A DNA stretch of 57,510 nt from BM714 sp964484935. Lineage in GTDB: Bacteria > Bacillota > Clostridia > Peptostreptococcales > BM714. The stretch spans positions 1-57,510 of the forward strand of contig CAZAFW010000006.1 in assembly GCA_964484935.1 (NCBI GenBank), read 5' to 3'. Positions 8,252 through 16,172 of the stretch are shown one piece after another. Every line of letters starts with the position of its first letter. Position 1 is the stretch's first letter. The translations under genes were made by a program, and so were the position numbers. The notes under the pieces were generated by a model. The model ran no database searches. It was given only the letters and a program-made list of their open reading frames with translations, and was not told the origin of the DNA.

Positions 8252-9487
8252 ATGAACAAGCTCACAGTACAAAAATACGGGGGCACATCCGTCGGTTCCA
8301 TCGAACGGATAAGGCGTGTCGCCAGAAAGATAATCGAGACAAAAGAAGAATTCGGGCAAGTGGTTGCTGTTGTTTCGGCAATGGGCGACAGCACAGACCG
8401 CCTTGTGGAAATGGCCCACTCCATAACCGACAAGCCGTCCGAGCGTGAAATGGACATGCTTCTCTCGACGGGGGAAATGGTTTCAATATCCCTCTTGTCT
8501 ATGGCCATAGAAGCCGAGGGGTATGAAGCCGTTTCACTCACCGGACCTCAGTCTGGCATAATAACAGACCTTCACCACAAGAACGCACGCATTCTCGACA
8601 TAGACACAAAACGTATAAAAAATGAACTCGAAAGCGGACGAATCGTCGTTGTCGCGGGTTTTCAGGGAATCACCGAAAAGCGCGACATATCGACACTCGG
8701 CAGAGGCGGTTCGGACACAACGGCAGTTGCCTTGGCGGCGGCTCTCAAAGCCGAAAAATGCGAAATATACACTGACGTCGACGGCATATACACAAGCGAT
8801 CCGAGAAAAGTGAAAAATGCCAAAAAACTCGATGTCATATCCTACGACGAAATGCTCGAGCTGGCCTTCCTCGGAGCGCAGGTTCTCCATCCCCGCTCAG
8901 TCGAGCTGGCCAGAAAGTTCAATATCCCCCTCGAAGTCAAATCAAGCTTCGAGGACAAACCCGGAACAAGAATTGTGGAGGTGGAGCAAGTGGAAAAAGT
9001 TGTTGTAAGAGGTGTGTCGCTGGACGAGGACATAGCGAAAATTTCAATAATGGAAGTTCCCGACCGACCCGGAATAGCTTTCAGGCTATTCTCCGAGCTG
9101 GCCGGAGAAAGCATTCCCATAGACATGATAATTCAAAACATAAGCAGAGACAATGTGAACGATGTTTCCTTCACTGTAAAGAGGGACCGCTTGGACAAAG
9201 CTCTATCCATAATCCGCAGGGTAGCCGTCGAAATTGACGCAAGGGAAGTCTCTTTCGATGATGCCGTATGCAAGCTTTCGATAGTTGGAACCGGTATAGC
9301 CAACAGTGTCGACGCCGCCTCTAATCTTTTCGAGTCCCTTTTCGAACTCGGCGTCAACATTCAGATGATAAGCACATCCGACATAAAAATCTCCTGCATA
9401 ATTGACAAGGCTTCCGGAAAAGAAGTTCTATCTCATATACACGACAGATTCATCTTGAATGATATAATCATTGAAAAGAAAAAATGA
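8252..9487 (+). CDS. lysC: Aspartate kinase
   Basis: The protein has 411 residues. The kinase domain opens with the substrate loop KYGGTSVGS and contains GFQGITEKRDISTLGRGG and the TDVDGIYTSDPR motif of amino-acid kinases. Two ACT regulatory domains follow from about residue 260. It phosphorylates aspartate, the first step to lysine, threonine, methionine and diaminopimelate, and the ACT domains imply feedback inhibition. I start at 8252 because CGGAGGT precedes this ATG and because the protein then begins exactly at the family N-terminus; the longer frame from 8183 overlaps its promoter. It has no operon partner. The gene symbol follows the monofunctional lysine-pathway family, and the inhibitor specificity is not readable. 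Confidence 0.95.
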   Translation: MNKLTVQKYGGTSVGSIERIRRVARKIIETKEEFGQVVAVVSAMGDSTDRLVEMAHSITDKPSEREMDMLLSTGEMVSISLLSMAIEAEGYEAVSLTGPQSGIITDLHHKNARILDIDTKRIKNELESGRIVVVAGFQGITEKRDISTLGRGGSDTTAVALAAALKAEKCEIYTDVDGIYTSDPRKVKNAKKLDVISYDEMLELAFLGAQVLHPRSVELARKFNIPLEVKSSFEDKPGTRIVEVEQVEKVVVRGVSLDEDIAKISIMEVPDRPGIAFRLFSELAGESIPIDMIIQNISRDNVNDVSFTVKRDRLDKALSIIRRVAVEIDAREVSFDDAVCKLSIVGTGIANSVDAASNLFESLFELGVNIQMISTSDIKISCIIDKASGKEVLSHIHDRFILNDIIIEKKK

Positions 9488-9769
9488 TTTTTATGTTCTT
9501 TAACAGAATTTTTGTTTTTTTTATTATCAAACGGCTATTAAATAGGATATAATGTTATTGGTACAAGTACTTTTGGTAATCATGATACATTTTTGTGGGA
9601 AATATATTGCATTGCAAAGAAAAATATTTCCCACAACGAAAGTTTTATGTAGAAAATTATTCGTACCATGCAACAAAAATACTGTTGAATACACGGGCTT
9701 GTGTTAATACTTTCACCATATCGTGTTTTTGGCATAACTATTGCGATAATTATCAATCATACGCATTGC
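9488..9769. other. Intergenic region after lysC with a 13-bp perfect inverted repeat
   Basis: No gene is seen. TTGTGGGAAATAT (9593-9605) is repeated inverted as ATATTTCCCACAA (9624-9636), separated by 18 bases. A TATAAT-like string at 9549 and the palindrome GATAATTATC at 9745-9754, just upstream of the riboswitch promoter, are further candidate control sites. Confidence 0.6.
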
Positions 9770-9775
9770 TATAAT
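9767..9775 (+). promoter_or_regulatory. Extended -10 promoter of the riboswitch operon
   Basis: TGCTATAAT is a perfect extended -10 element (TGnTATAAT). No good -35 box lies upstream, which is usual for this promoter class. Transcription would start near 9782, shortly before the glycine aptamer. The palindrome GATAATTATC lies 20 bases upstream and could bind a regulator. Confidence 0.6.
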
Positions 9776-9824
9776 TATCATTCATATGGTCGGATGCCAA
9801 GCCAGACATGCATTCGACAACTGG

Positions 9825-9950
9825 ATGAAGGACTCGGGAGAGCGCCCAGGCGGCCGCCGAAGGGACAAGTCAATGTTTGCCGGCATTGATGAAATTCTCA
9901 GGCAAAAGAACCGGTTCCGGACAGACCTCTGGAGGAATCATAAATATGAT
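9825..9950 (+). ncRNA. Glycine riboswitch aptamer
   Basis: The sequence shows the conserved gcvT-type glycine aptamer elements in order: GGGAGAG, then GCCGCCGAAGG, then TTCTCAGGCAAAAGAACCG, then GGACAGACCTCTGGAGG. These match the first aptamer of known glycine riboswitches such as the one before Bacillus gcvT. A short stem (AATCATAAATATGATT) follows instead of a full second aptamer, so this looks like a singlet with a ghost aptamer. It lies directly before the NuoE-like gene of the Stn-like operon, an unusual target for this class. Confidence 0.9.
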
Positions 9951-9975
9951 TCGTTCGCAACCAAACTGACAGAGA

Positions 9976-10013
9976 AGCAATGGCGGAGCAATTGTGCTGT
10001 TGCTATTTTTTTT
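9976..10013 (+). terminator. Riboswitch expression-platform terminator
   Basis: AGCAA (9976-9980) pairs with TTGCT (10000-10004) and an inner AGCA pairs with TGCT. A run of eight T follows. It lies between the glycine aptamer and the first gene, so glycine probably controls read-through. The sign of the switch cannot be settled by eye. Confidence 0.75.
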
Positions 10014-10040
10014 AATAAATTACTATAAGGGGGACATGAT

Positions 10041-10538
10041 ATGAAAAAAAGCGAGTTTGATTTTTCAAGAATCGATCCGGTTCTGGAGAAATACGCGCAC
10101 GTGAAGGGAAGCCTGATTACCATACTTCAGAAAGCCCAGGAAATTTACGGCTACCTGTCGGAAGAAGTCATTGTCTACATTGCGGAAAAAACCAAGGTAA
10201 AGCCTGCAAAGATTTACGGAGTGGTTACCTTCTACACCCAGTTCAGGCTTGAGCCGGTGGGCAAATACCTGATTATGCTTTGCCAGGGTACGGCCTGCCA
10301 CGTAAACGGATCCGAAAGAATTGAGTCGGCCATATGCCAGAAGCTCGGCATAAATGACGGCGAGACTACAGAAGACAATCTGTTCACTTTAAACAACGTA
10401 GCCTGCCTGGGATGTTGCAGCCTCTCGCCGGTAATGATGATAAACGGCGAAACTTATGCAAAGCTGACGCCCAAAAAGGCCGAGAACATTCTCGACAAGT
10501 TGAAAAAAGAAGCTCTGCTTGAAGGGGAGGTGCAGTAG
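10041..10538 (+). CDS. NuoE-like [2Fe-2S] subunit of a bifurcating transhydrogenase-like complex (StnA/HydC type)
   Basis: The protein has 165 residues of the thioredoxin-like [2Fe-2S] NuoE family. The cluster cysteines are in CQGTACHVNG and in CLGCCSLSP. AAGGGGGA precedes the ATG. The stop is followed at once by the ATG of the NuoF-like gene, which indicates translational coupling. In the related Hyd, Nuo and Stn complexes this subunit passes electrons beside the flavin subunit. It is paralogous to the HydC gene at 20141-20647. It is the first gene behind the glycine riboswitch. Confidence 0.88.
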   Translation: MKKSEFDFSRIDPVLEKYAHVKGSLITILQKAQEIYGYLSEEVIVYIAEKTKVKPAKIYGVVTFYTQFRLEPVGKYLIMLCQGTACHVNGSERIESAICQKLGINDGETTEDNLFTLNNVACLGCCSLSPVMMINGETYAKLTPKKAENILDKLKKEALLEGEVQ

Positions 10539-12290
10539 ATGAAGATAGTAATAGGAGAAGGCAGTTGCGGCCTTGCGGCAGGAGCCGGTAAAGTCCACGA
10601 TAAAATAAGTGAAGTACTTTCGGCCAACAGTCTTAAAGCCGATGTTGAAATCACTGGATGCTGCGGAATGTGTTATCTTGAGCCAATTGTGGATATCTAC
10701 GACGACTTGGGGGAGAAAACTACATATGTAAAAGTGACTCCCGAAATGGTGGACGACCTCATACTGAAGAAAATAAGGGACAATCAGGAAGTAAACACCT
10801 GCGAAATTACGCAGAACGACCTCAATATACTTGGCAACCAAAAGCGCATAGTGCTTAGGAATTGCGGAATCATCAACCCTGAAAAAATAGACGACTATCT
10901 GGAGGCCGGAGGCTACGAAGCCATAAAGAAATGCATTTCCCAGCTTTCGCCCGAAGAAGTTATTGAAATAATCAAGAAATCCGGCCTGAGGGGCCGCGGC
11001 GGGGCAGGTTTTCCGACATGGTTTAAATGGAACGCGGCCAGGGCCTCAAAGAGCGAGCCCAAGTACATCGTATGCAACGCAGACGAAGGCGACCCTGGGG
11101 CCTTCATGGACCGCAGCGTACTCGAGGGCGACCCCCACAACCTTATTGAGGGAATGATGATAGGCGCCTATGCGATGGGAGCCGAAGAGGGAATAGTATA
11201 TGTTCGCGCAGAGTACCCTCTTGCCATTGTCCGTCTTGAAAAAGCGATAGAACAGGCCCGCGAAAAAGGCTTCCTCGGCAAAAGGGTCTTCGGAATGGAC
11301 TTCAACTTCGACATGAGGATAAAAGCCGGAGCCGGAGCATTTGTCTGCGGAGAGGAAACAGCCCTAATAGCATCTCTTGAAGGCGAACGCGGAATGCCAA
11401 GGCTCAAGCCTCCTTTCCCCGCGCAAAAGGGATACTGGCAGCAGCCTACAAACATAAACAACGTAGAGACATTTTCGAATGTGCCGTGGATAATAAATAA
11501 CGGCGCAAAAGCATTCTCATCCATGGGAACAGAAGACTCCAAAGGAACAAAAGTCTTTGCGCTTACCGGAAAAATAAAGAACGGCGGACTCGTTGAAGTG
11601 CCAATGGGAATGACCCTAAGAGAAATCATTTTCGACATAGGCGGAGGAATAAGGGACAACAAAAAGTTCAAGGCCGTTCAGCTAGGCGGACCATCGGGAG
11701 GCTGTCTACCGGAATCACTTTTGGATACTCCTATGGAATACGCATCCATAAACAAGACAGGAGCAATTGTCGGATCAGGCGGAATGGTCGTATTGGACGA
11801 GACTACATGCATGGTCGACGTGACCCGCTTCTTCCTTGACTTCACAAAGAAGGAATCCTGCGGAAAATGCATACATTGCCGAATAGGCACAACCCGCATG
11901 CTGGAACTGCTCACACGCATAACAAAGGGCGAAGGCAAAGAGGGCGACATAGACCTTCTAGAGGACTTGGCTAAAAAAGTCAAGGACGGATCGCTCTGCG
12001 GACTCGGGCAAACGGCTCCCAACCCTGTTCTGACAACAATCAGGTATTTCAGGGATGAGTACGAAGCCCACATAAGAGACAAAAAATGCCCGGCAAAACA
12101 ATGCACCGCCCTGATAACCTATAGGATAGATCCCGATAAATGCATAGGCTGCACGGCTTGCGCAAGGAATTGTCCTGTTTCATGCATAAGGGGAGAAGTC
12201 AAAAAACCACACGAAATCGATCCGGCTGTCTGCATCAAATGCGGAAAATGCGCAGAGGTCTGTCCGGTAGACGCAGTGGAAATACTATAG
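10539..12290 (+). CDS. NuoF-like NADH-binding flavoprotein of a bifurcating complex (StnB/HydB type)
   Basis: The protein has 583 residues. Domains in order are an N-terminal thioredoxin-like [2Fe-2S] domain (GEGSCGLAAGAG then GCCGMCYLEP), the NuoF core with the NAD/FMN motifs SGLRGRGGAGFPTWFKW and CNADEGDPGAFMDRS, an [4Fe-4S] site ESCGKCIHCRIGT, and two C-terminal ferredoxin motifs (CIGCTACARNCP, CIKCGKCAEVCP). This is the HydB layout, in which NADH is oxidised at FMN. It abuts the NuoE-like gene and lies 14 bases before the GltD/NuoG fusion gene. It is paralogous to the HydB gene at 17937-19730. Confidence 0.9.
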   Translation: MKIVIGEGSCGLAAGAGKVHDKISEVLSANSLKADVEITGCCGMCYLEPIVDIYDDLGEKTTYVKVTPEMVDDLILKKIRDNQEVNTCEITQNDLNILGNQKRIVLRNCGIINPEKIDDYLEAGGYEAIKKCISQLSPEEVIEIIKKSGLRGRGGAGFPTWFKWNAARASKSEPKYIVCNADEGDPGAFMDRSVLEGDPHNLIEGMMIGAYAMGAEEGIVYVRAEYPLAIVRLEKAIEQAREKGFLGKRVFGMDFNFDMRIKAGAGAFVCGEETALIASLEGERGMPRLKPPFPAQKGYWQQPTNINNVETFSNVPWIINNGAKAFSSMGTEDSKGTKVFALTGKIKNGGLVEVPMGMTLREIIFDIGGGIRDNKKFKAVQLGGPSGGCLPESLLDTPMEYASINKTGAIVGSGGMVVLDETTCMVDVTRFFLDFTKKESCGKCIHCRIGTTRMLELLTRITKGEGKEGDIDLLEDLAKKVKDGSLCGLGQTAPNPVLTTIRYFRDEYEAHIRDKKCPAKQCTALITYRIDPDKCIGCTACARNCPVSCIRGEVKKPHEIDPAVCIKCGKCAEVCPVDAVEIL

Positions 12291-12304
12291 GGGAGGGAAA
12301 ACAG

Positions 12305-15300
12305 ATGTCAGAGATACGATTGAATATAGACGGAATTGAAGTCAAAGGCCATCAAGGCGAGACCATACTTGAGATATCCAAGAGATACGATGTTGAAATA
12401 CCCACGCTGTGTTTCGACGAACGCATGGACATATACGGTTCATGCGGAATGTGCGTTGTGGAAGTTGAAGGAATACCTAAACTCTTAAGATCCTGCGCCA
12501 CGGAGGCGAGGGACGGAATGGTCGTAAAAACCAGGACAAAACGCGTTGTTGAATCGCGCAAGATAGCCCTTGAGCTTCTCTTGTCCGACCATGTGGGAGA
12601 CTGCCGTCCTCCATGCGTGCTTGCATGCCCGGGACAAACCGACTGCCAGGGATACGTGGGACTCATCGCAAACGGAGAGTTTGACGAGGCGCTAAAGCTT
12701 GTAAAAGAACAGCTTCCCCTTCCAGGCTGCATAGGCCGCGTCTGCCCCCATCCCTGCGAGGATGCATGCAGAAGGGAGCTCGTTGAAGAACCAATAGCCA
12801 TAGCGTGGCAAAAGCGTTTCATAGCCGACATGGACATGCAGAAGGAAGAAATGTTCATACCCGACCTTGACGCCCCGACAGGCAAGAAGGTTGCAATAGT
12901 CGGAGGCGGACCAGCCGGACTGACGGCGGCATACTTCCTCGCGGTCAAGGGACACGAGGTGACCATATACGACATGATGCCCAAGATGGGCGGAATGCTC
13001 AGATACGGAATACCCGAGTACCGTCTTCCCAAAGACGTGCTCGACAAGGAAATAGGCGTAATCGAAAAAATGGGCGTCACCTTGATAAACAACAAGAAAG
13101 CCGGAAGCGACTTCACTGTCGAGGGCCTCAGGAAAGACTTCGACTCCGTTTTCGTAGGAATAGGCGCATGGAGCAGCTCTTCGATGAGATGCGAAGGCGA
13201 AGAAATGGACGGAGTCTACGGTGGAATCGATTTCCTCAGAAAAGCCGCACTGAATGAACCGACAAACATAGGAAACCGCGTCGCCGTAATAGGCGGAGGA
13301 AACACAGCAATGGACGCGGCTCGTACCGCAGTAAGGCTTGGAGCCGAAAAAGTTTACCTGGTATACAGAAGGACTGAAGCCGAAATGCCGGCTGAGGAAG
13401 TTGAGATAGTGGAAGCCCGGGAGGAAGGCGTCGAATTCGTATTCCTGGGGGGCCCCAAGAAGGTCATCGCCGGAGAAGACGGACGCGCGGCCAAACTTGA
13501 GGTTCAAAACATGAAGCTTGGCGAACCCGATGCAAGCGGACGAAGGAGGCCTCTGCCCATAGAAGGCGATGTCGACACAATAGAGATCGATTCCATAATT
13601 TCGGCAATCGGCCAAGGCTGCAACCCCGAGGGCCTATCCGAGCTAGCGCTCACGAAAAAAGGCACAATTGAAGCTGACGAGGCTACATTCATGACCAATC
13701 TTGACGGAGTGTTCGCAGCGGGAGACGCAACAAACAAGGGAGCCAACATAGCAATCCAGGCAATCGGCGACGCCAAGAAAGCCGTCGAAGTGATGGACAG
13801 CTACATGAACGGCTCAATAATTCCTTTTAAGGAAAAATATCATGTCGAACGGGATGATTTGACAGAAGAGGACTTCGCCGACAGGGAAAAGGCAAGCCGC
13901 GGAACAATGAGCCATCTTTCTCCCGAAGAAAGAAAGACCAACTTCGAAGAAATAATGAAGGGCTTCACGCCCGAGGAAGCCGTAAGGGACGCATCAAGAT
14001 GTCTCGAGTGCGGCTGCCACGACTTCTTCGAATGCAAACTCTTCACATATGCAAACGATTACGATGTGGATCCTTCCAAATTCGAGGGACAGGTGCACCA
14101 CAGAGAGCAAACAGACGAGCATCCTTTCATCTTGAAGAATGCCGACAAGTGCATACTCTGCGGACAATGCGTAAGAATTTGCGACGAGCTTATGGGAATA
14201 ACAGCTCTGGGCCTTGTAAACAGGGGCTTCGAGACAATAGTCAAGCCTACGCTTGAGCAGCCTTTGGTATCTTCCGGCTGTATTTCATGTGGACAATGCG
14301 TAAGCGTATGCCCAACCGGATCGCTTCAGGAAAAACTTCTCATCAAGAAATCGGTGCCTGTGCAGGCCGAAGTCACGCAGGGGATTTGTTCCTACTGCAG
14401 CCTGGGTTGCCAGCTTGACGTCGAAAGCAAGGGTCAAATGCTCTACAGGGCACTTCCGGTCAAGAACAACCCGGTTGACGGAGGACTGCTTTGCGTCAAG
14501 GGAAAGTTCGGATACGACTTCCACAACACAGACAGGACTTTGACACCCCTTGTCAAGAAAGACGGAAAGCTTGTTGAGGCCGATTGGAAAGAAGCTCTTG
14601 CAACTGCTGTAGAAAAAGCAAAGGACATAAAGAGCCGATACGGAAAAGGCGCCTTGGCTGTGCTGGTTTCGGACCACATGACAAATGAAGAGATGCACAT
14701 TATAAAGTCCTTTGCAAAAGGCAGCCTGGGAACCGAAAAAGTGGCCTCGCTCTCAGCCAAACCGAGCGGACTCTCTGATGTCTTCGGAAGAAACGCTTCT
14801 CCTTCAACAATGGATGAAATGTCGGCAGCCGATTTGATTCTTTTCATTGGAAAAGACATTTACGACACCCACGCAAGCATGGGAATTAAAATGAGGAAAG
14901 CACTTAAGAACGGATCCAAGCTTGTCCTTGTTACAGAGAAAGCCACAAGGCTCGACGAGTCATCTGATATGGCCATACAGGTTGGAAACGACCTTTCATT
15001 CCTCAGGGAAATGGCCCATTGCGTTGTACAAAGAGCAGGATCGGCACCTAGAACAGAAGGCTTCGATGCCTTCAAGGCTTCCCTTGAGGATGCCACTCCA
15101 AGAGACTTGGCTTTGAATGTTGCAGAACTGTACTTCAAGGCAAAAAGGCCTGTAATAGTGTTCGACGAGGCCAGAACCACCCGCGAAGCCGCAAGGCTGA
15201 TAGCAGGAATAGCGGCGGCAAGCGGACACGTAGGAAAAGCAAGGCAGGGAATACTTGCCTTAAGGCCCGCAAGCAACTCGCAAGGACTTGCAGACCAGGG

Positions 15301-15862
15301 AATAGGAGACGCAGGCGATATTCTTGACGGAATCGCTTCAGGAAGCGTAAAAGGACTTCTTTCATTCGGAGAAAGCCTCGAAGGCGTCAATCTGGAATCA
15401 CTCGAATTCCTTATGCAAAGCGGCTTCTCGGCTGAAGAAGCATCCGGCAAAACCGATGTCTTCCTGCCGGCAAGCGCATCATTTGAAACTTCCGGCAGCT
15501 TCACCAATACTGAAAGACGCGTGCAGTTCTTCGAGCAGGCTGTCAAACCGAAATCAGGCCTCGAAAACTGGCAGACCGTTTCGGAGATGGCATCAATGAT
15601 GGAGGCTCCGCTTAATTTCGAGGGAACAATCGACATATTCGAGAACCTGAGACTTGCGACTCCAGAGTACATTTCAATAAACGAGAGGGGATTCTGGTCC
15701 GACGGAAGAGGAGACTGCCTCTATCTCGATTCATTTGCTACAGAAAGCGGAAAAGCTCTTCTCTTGCCTTCAAAAGGCGGAAAGCTCTTTGAGGACTACC
15801 AAACAAAATATGTGCTTGAAAAAGCATTCGAGGAATATCTCGAAAAAGAAAACCTGAGATAG
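12305..15862 (+). CDS. [2Fe-2S]-GltD-ferredoxin-NuoG/MopB fusion, StnC-like transhydrogenase subunit
   Basis: The protein has 1185 residues from an ATG at 12305 with GGGGAGGG upstream; the longer frame from 12140 overlaps the previous gene. In order: an N-terminal [2Fe-2S] domain (Cys 36, 47, 50, 64); a glutamate-synthase-small-subunit-like module with Fe-S cysteines (100-155), an FAD loop (VAIVGGGPAG, near 197) and an NADPH motif (VAVIGGGNTAMD then YRRTEAEMPAEE, 326-365); ferredoxin motifs (CILCGQCVRIC, CISCGQCVSVCP, 616-670); then a molybdopterin-oxidoreductase-like domain with CSYCSLGC. The residues where formate dehydrogenases carry Cys/Sec-His read SLSAKPSG here, so formate chemistry is unlikely. 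The architecture matches, as I recall it, the large subunit of the Sporomusa-type electron-bifurcating transhydrogenase (ferredoxin + NADH with NADP). Confidence 0.85.
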   Translation: MSEIRLNIDGIEVKGHQGETILEISKRYDVEIPTLCFDERMDIYGSCGMCVVEVEGIPKLLRSCATEARDGMVVKTRTKRVVESRKIALELLLSDHVGDCRPPCVLACPGQTDCQGYVGLIANGEFDEALKLVKEQLPLPGCIGRVCPHPCEDACRRELVEEPIAIAWQKRFIADMDMQKEEMFIPDLDAPTGKKVAIVGGGPAGLTAAYFLAVKGHEVTIYDMMPKMGGMLRYGIPEYRLPKDVLDKEIGVIEKMGVTLINNKKAGSDFTVEGLRKDFDSVFVGIGAWSSSSMRCEGEEMDGVYGGIDFLRKAALNEPTNIGNRVAVIGGGNTAMDAARTAVRLGAEKVYLVYRRTEAEMPAEEVEIVEAREEGVEFVFLGGPKKVIAGEDGRAAKLEVQNMKLGEPDASGRRRPLPIEGDVDTIEIDSIISAIGQGCNPEGLSELALTKKGTIEADEATFMTNLDGVFAAGDATNKGANIAIQAIGDAKKAVEVMDSYMNGSIIPFKEKYHVERDDLTEEDFADREKASRGTMSHLSPEERKTNFEEIMKGFTPEEAVRDASRCLECGCHDFFECKLFTYANDYDVDPSKFEGQVHHREQTDEHPFILKNADKCILCGQCVRICDELMGITALGLVNRGFETIVKPTLEQPLVSSGCISCGQCVSVCPTGSLQEKLLIKKSVPVQAEVTQGICSYCSLGCQLDVESKGQMLYRALPVKNNPVDGGLLCVKGKFGYDFHNTDRTLTPLVKKDGKLVEADWKEALATAVEKAKDIKSRYGKGALAVLVSDHMTNEEMHIIKSFAKGSLGTEKVASLSAKPSGLSDVFGRNASPSTMDEMSAADLILFIGKDIYDTHASMGIKMRKALKNGSKLVLVTEKATRLDESSDMAIQVGNDLSFLREMAHCVVQRAGSAPRTEGFDAFKASLEDATPRDLALNVAELYFKAKRPVIVFDEARTTREAARLIAGIAAASGHVGKARQGILALRPASNSQGLADQGIGDAGDILDGIASGSVKGLLSFGESLEGVNLESLEFLMQSGFSAEEASGKTDVFLPASASFETSGSFTNTERRVQFFEQAVKPKSGLENWQTVSEMASMMEAPLNFEGTIDIFENLRLATPEYISINERGFWSDGRGDCLYLDSFATESGKALLLPSKGGKLFEDYQTKYVLEKAFEEYLEKENLR

Positions 15863-15909
15863 CAGCAACAAGCCACTTTGTGGCGTGATAAATTTGTCTA
15901 CACCCCCAC

Positions 15910-15942
15910 AAAAGCCCGTCCATTTAATATGGACGGGCTTTT
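15910..15942 (+). terminator. Terminator of the Stn-like operon
   Basis: AAAAGCCCGTCC (15910) pairs perfectly with GGACGGGCTTTT (15931), giving a strong hairpin with flanking A and T runs that could stop transcription from both sides. An 18-bp palindrome, TGCCGACA-CT-TGTCGGCA, follows at 15954-15971. Confidence 0.85.
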
Positions 15943-15972
15943 AGCATTGGGTCTGCCGACACTTGTCGGCAA

Positions 15973-16021
15973 GCAGTGGGCAGCCTGCAGTTGGCAGTGG
16001 GCAGTAGGCAGTTGGCAGTAA
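15973..16021. repeat. Seven tandem heptamers GCAGTNG
   Basis: GCAG starts at 15973, 15980, 15987, 15994, 16001, 16008 and 16015, an exact 7-bp period over seven units, mostly GCAGTGG, GCAGTTG and GCAGTAG. No reading frame uses it. It lies between the convergent Stn-like and hydrogenase operons. Confidence 0.9.
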
Positions 16022-16113
16022 AGACAAAAGCATTCAATCAAAGGCATTTCGGTCTTTTGCTTTTTCTTTGCTCTTAATCTTTTACTGATATCTTTTCTTG
16101 CTTTTAATCCTTG

Positions 16114-16141
16114 CCTGACATCTGATATCTGACATCTGCTC
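16114..16141. repeat. Heptamer repeats NCTGAYA behind hydA
   Basis: CCTGACA, TCTGATA, TCTGACA and TCTGctc follow one another with a 7-bp period. The same units occur at 2265-2331, and the nearby CCCGCTGCAAGCTG (16157-16170) also recurs at 1927-1940. Confidence 0.85.
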
Positions 16142-16172
16142 TTAACGTTCTTCCTGCCCGCTGCAAGCTGCT

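Noticed and set aside
14860..15672. Minus-strand 270-codon frame opposite the fusion gene
   Set aside because: Shadow of the real coding strand; the translation is low-complexity (Ser/Ala/Leu-rich) with no recognisable domain.
12305..15862. Reading the large fusion as a formate dehydrogenase alpha subunit
   Set aside because: The Cys/Sec-His catalytic position is replaced (SLSAKPSG), no in-frame UGA is present, and the C-terminal cofactor-binding domain seems absent.
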